From Halieaceae bacterium (GTDB taxonomy: Bacteria > Pseudomonadota > Gammaproteobacteria > Pseudomonadales > Halieaceae), in the NCBI GenBank assembly GCA_011523115.1, contig WTHO01000005.1, forward strand, positions 1 through 9,857: a stretch of DNA of 9,857 nucleotides, read 5' to 3'. Position numbers and translations under genes: made by a program. Every line of letters starts with the position of its first letter. Position 1 is the stretch's first letter. Shown here piece by piece: positions 8,058-9,857 of the stretch. A model generated the notes under the pieces. It ran no database searches. It saw only the letters and a program-made list of their open reading frames with translations, and was not told the origin of the DNA.

Positions 8058-8969
8058 GTGTCTGAACGTATCGTGATCGCCACACGAGAAAGTCCGCTCG
8101 CCTTGTGGCAGGCGGAGCATGTCAAAGCGCGGCTGGAGGCCGAACATCCGGGTCTGGATGTGCGTCTCTTGGGTATGACCTCCCGCGGCGACCAGCTACT
8201 GGACAAGCCTCTTTTCAAAGTGGGCGGCAAGGGGCTGTTTGTGAAGGAGCTTGAGACCGCGTTGCTTGATGGCCGAGCGGATATAGCAGTCCACTCCATG
8301 AAAGATGTACCCATGGTGATGCCTGATGGTTTGACATTGGGTGTGATCTGCGAGCGGGAGGACCCGCGTGACGCCTTGGTGGGGTGTGACAGCTTCGATC
8401 AACTTGCCGAGGGCGCGCGCCTGGGAACATCGAGCTTACGCCGCAGTTGCCAATTGGGCCGTCATCGCCCTGATCTGCAGATTGGTTTTTTGCGCGGCAA
8501 TGTGAATACCCGACTCGCCAAGCTTGATAGTGGCGAGTTTGACGCCATCATCCTCGCCTGTGCCGGCTTGATTCGTTTGGGTTTCGAGTCTCGAATTGGC
8601 GCGTCTATTGAGCCCGAGCTCAGTCTTCCCGCCGCCGGACAGGGCGCTGTTGGTATCGAGTTTCGCGAGCAGGATGATCGAGTCCGCCAACTGTTAGCCC
8701 CCCTCCATCATCAGGAAACTGCAACCAGAGTGCTGGCCGAACGCGCGGTGGTGCGTCGCCTTGACGGCGGTTGCGACGTACCCATCGCCGCTTTTGCAGA
8801 GCGGGAGGGCGATGGCTTATGGCTGCGCGCTCGGGTGGGTTCGGCAGACGGCGGCGCGTTGCTTGTGGCGGAAGCGAGGGGTGGTGACCCCGAGCTCTTG
8901 GGCGAGGGCGTGGCCGACATGTTGTTGTCTCAGGGAGCTGAAGAGCTTATACGCTCGGCTAGAGGATGA
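8058..8969 (+). CDS. hemC: Porphobilinogen deaminase (hydroxymethylbilane synthase)
   Basis: Joins four porphobilinogen units into hydroxymethylbilane, which HemD then closes to uroporphyrinogen III. It has 303 residues with a GTG start preceded by AGGGGG at 6-base spacing; an in-frame TTG at 8034 would place the start ahead of the ribosome site and is unlikely. Family marks are [31 protein letters not shown] with the catalytic Asp83, [28 protein letters not shown], and [12 protein letters not shown] with Cys239, the residue that holds the dipyrromethane cofactor. All key residues are intact. The stop overlaps the hemD start (ATGA), so the two are probably translated in a coupled manner. Confidence 0.96.
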   Translation: MSERIVIATRESPLALWQAEHVKARLEAEHPGLDVRLLGMTSRGDQLLDKPLFKVGGKGLFVKELETALLDGRADIAVHSMKDVPMVMPDGLTLGVICEREDPRDALVGCDSFDQLAEGARLGTSSLRRSCQLGRHRPDLQIGFLRGNVNTRLAKLDSGEFDAIILACAGLIRLGFESRIGASIEPELSLPAAGQGAVGIEFREQDDRVRQLLAPLHHQETATRVLAERAVVRRLDGGCDVPIAAFAEREGDGLWLRARVGSADGGALLVAEARGGDPELLGEGVADMLLSQGAEELIRSARG

Positions 8970-9709
8970 GCACGGCTGTTCTGACGCGCACGGAGGCGGA
9001 TAGCCAGCGACTGTCCTCGCTGCTGCAAGGGAGCGGGATAGCCAGCGTGGTCTGGCCACTCATCAGCATCTCGCCGATTCCAGACGAGGAGCAGGTAGCT
9101 GTTCCCGAGCTCTCGCCGGGCGGATGCTGCATTTTTATCAGCGCCAACGCGGTGCGATTTGGTCTTCCCCAATTGGCCGCTGAATTGGACCAAACTCCCG
9201 CCATCAAGGTGTTGGCAGTCGGCCGCAAAACGCAGGAGACCCTCGCGGCCTCGGGTATTGAGGCGATCGCGCCCGAACAACCGGATTCCGAGGGGTTGTT
9301 AGCGTTGCCGATGCTATCCGCTTCTGTGATCCCCGATACGGTGATCGTCAAGGGAGAGGGGGGGCGTGAGCTGTTGGCGACGGAATTAAGGCGCCGCGGG
9401 GGTCAGGTAAAAGAGTGGAGCTGCTATCGAAGATGCTGGCCCCAGGCCGATCCGGGTCTGCTCAATCGCCTGGGTGGGCCGTTAGTATTTCAGGCCAGCA
9501 GTGGTGAGATCTTGCAACGCTTGTCACAATTGTTGGCTGGTAGCGAAAAGCAGTATCTGCTCCAATCGCCCGTGATCGTGCCGTCTGACCGCGTCGCCAG
9601 ACTGGCAGAAGATTTGGGTTGGGACAGGGTGATTCGTGCTCAAGACGCAAGTGATCAGGGTTTTTTGAACGCGATCAAACCGATGCTATCGGTGGATGGA
9701 AATCGATGA
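8966..9709 (+). CDS. hemD: Uroporphyrinogen-III synthase
   Basis: Closes hydroxymethylbilane with inversion of ring D to give uroporphyrinogen III, the branch point to haem, sirohaem and cobalamin. It has 247 residues, the usual length. HemD proteins diverge strongly in sequence, but the typical pattern is present: [16 protein letters not shown] at the start, [45 protein letters not shown] followed by CYRR, VFQASSG, and [17 protein letters not shown] near the end. The ATG lies within the hemC stop (ATGA), and its own stop overlaps the next ATG in the same way. The GAGG just before the ATG, inside the hemC end, may aid initiation. Identification is supported by both motifs and position. Confidence 0.9.
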   Translation: MSTAVLTRTEADSQRLSSLLQGSGIASVVWPLISISPIPDEEQVAVPELSPGGCCIFISANAVRFGLPQLAAELDQTPAIKVLAVGRKTQETLAASGIEAIAPEQPDSEGLLALPMLSASVIPDTVIVKGEGGRELLATELRRRGGQVKEWSCYRRCWPQADPGLLNRLGGPLVFQASSGEILQRLSQLLAGSEKQYLLQSPVIVPSDRVARLAEDLGWDRVIRAQDASDQGFLNAIKPMLSVDGNR

Positions 9710-9857
9710 CAGAACCGGCTGAACCCGAACATGTAGAGACGTCCCAGCCATCTGCGGCGAGGCGCGGCGGTCAGTGGGTGGGCAGAATGCTATTCGCTAC
9801 CTTGTTGCTGTTGGCCTGCTTGGGCGCAGCGGGGTATTGGATCGGTTGGCCCTTGGC
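9706..9857 (+). CDS. hemX: HemX-like membrane protein, N-terminal part only
   Basis: Starts at the ATG that overlaps the hemD stop (ATGA) and runs off the window after 50 codons. The visible part has an acidic, Pro- and Glu-containing cytoplasmic start, then RRGGQWVGR, then one hydrophobic segment at about residues 28-48 that would anchor the protein in the inner membrane. This matches the N-terminus of HemX proteins encoded after hemCD in gammaproteobacteria; they are often labelled uroporphyrinogen-III C-methyltransferase, but an enzymatic role is doubtful. The conserved periplasmic part lies beyond the window, so the name rests on position and the single membrane anchor. Confidence 0.75.
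   Translation, partial: MTEPAEPEHVETSQPSAARRGGQWVGRMLFATLLLLACLGAAGYWIGWPL

Overview
This 9.9 kb window looks like a core chromosomal segment of a gammaproteobacterium, probably a marine, Pseudomonas- or Halieaceae-like lineage. This rests on gene content and order (lptM-lysA-dapF-DUF484-yigB facing cyaY; hemC-hemD-hemX; argH) and on protein sequence, not on a database search. Coding density is very high. I see no tRNA, rRNA, CRISPR array, insertion sequence, phage gene or attachment site.

Left end (1-1490): the 3' two thirds of an ammonium channel gene (amtB family), closed by a strong intrinsic terminator. About 250 bp of non-coding DNA follows, then a P-II signal protein gene (glnK type) with its own candidate promoter. 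Together these form the ammonium uptake and nitrogen-status module.

Centre left (1492-5091, minus strand): a five-gene cluster read right to left. It comprises a tiny 34-codon lipoprotein gene of the LptM/YifL/LppL type, lysA, dapF, a DUF484 gene and a yigB-like HAD phosphatase. DapF makes meso-diaminopimelate and LysA decarboxylates it to lysine. The first three genes are joined by one-base TGATG stop/start overlaps. xerC, which normally lies between the DUF484 gene and yigB, is absent from this locus.

Centre right (5092-6532, plus strand): cyaY (bacterial frataxin), overlapped by a gene for a predicted outer-membrane DUF3187 protein. The cyaY and lptM transcripts diverge from a shared region in which the two candidate -10 elements overlap on opposite strands.

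Right end: argH (minus strand, last step of arginine synthesis) overlaps the DUF3187 gene tail to tail. It diverges across about 100 bp from hemC-hemD-hemX (plus strand), which make uroporphyrinogen III for tetrapyrrole synthesis. The three hem genes are joined by ATGA overlaps, and hemX runs off the window.

Most of this is ordinary housekeeping DNA and I found no convincing new system. The points worth a second look are small: the minimal LptM-like gene, the overlapping divergent promoter, the missing xerC, amtB lying before its P-II gene, and gene ends that touch or overlap without visible terminators.
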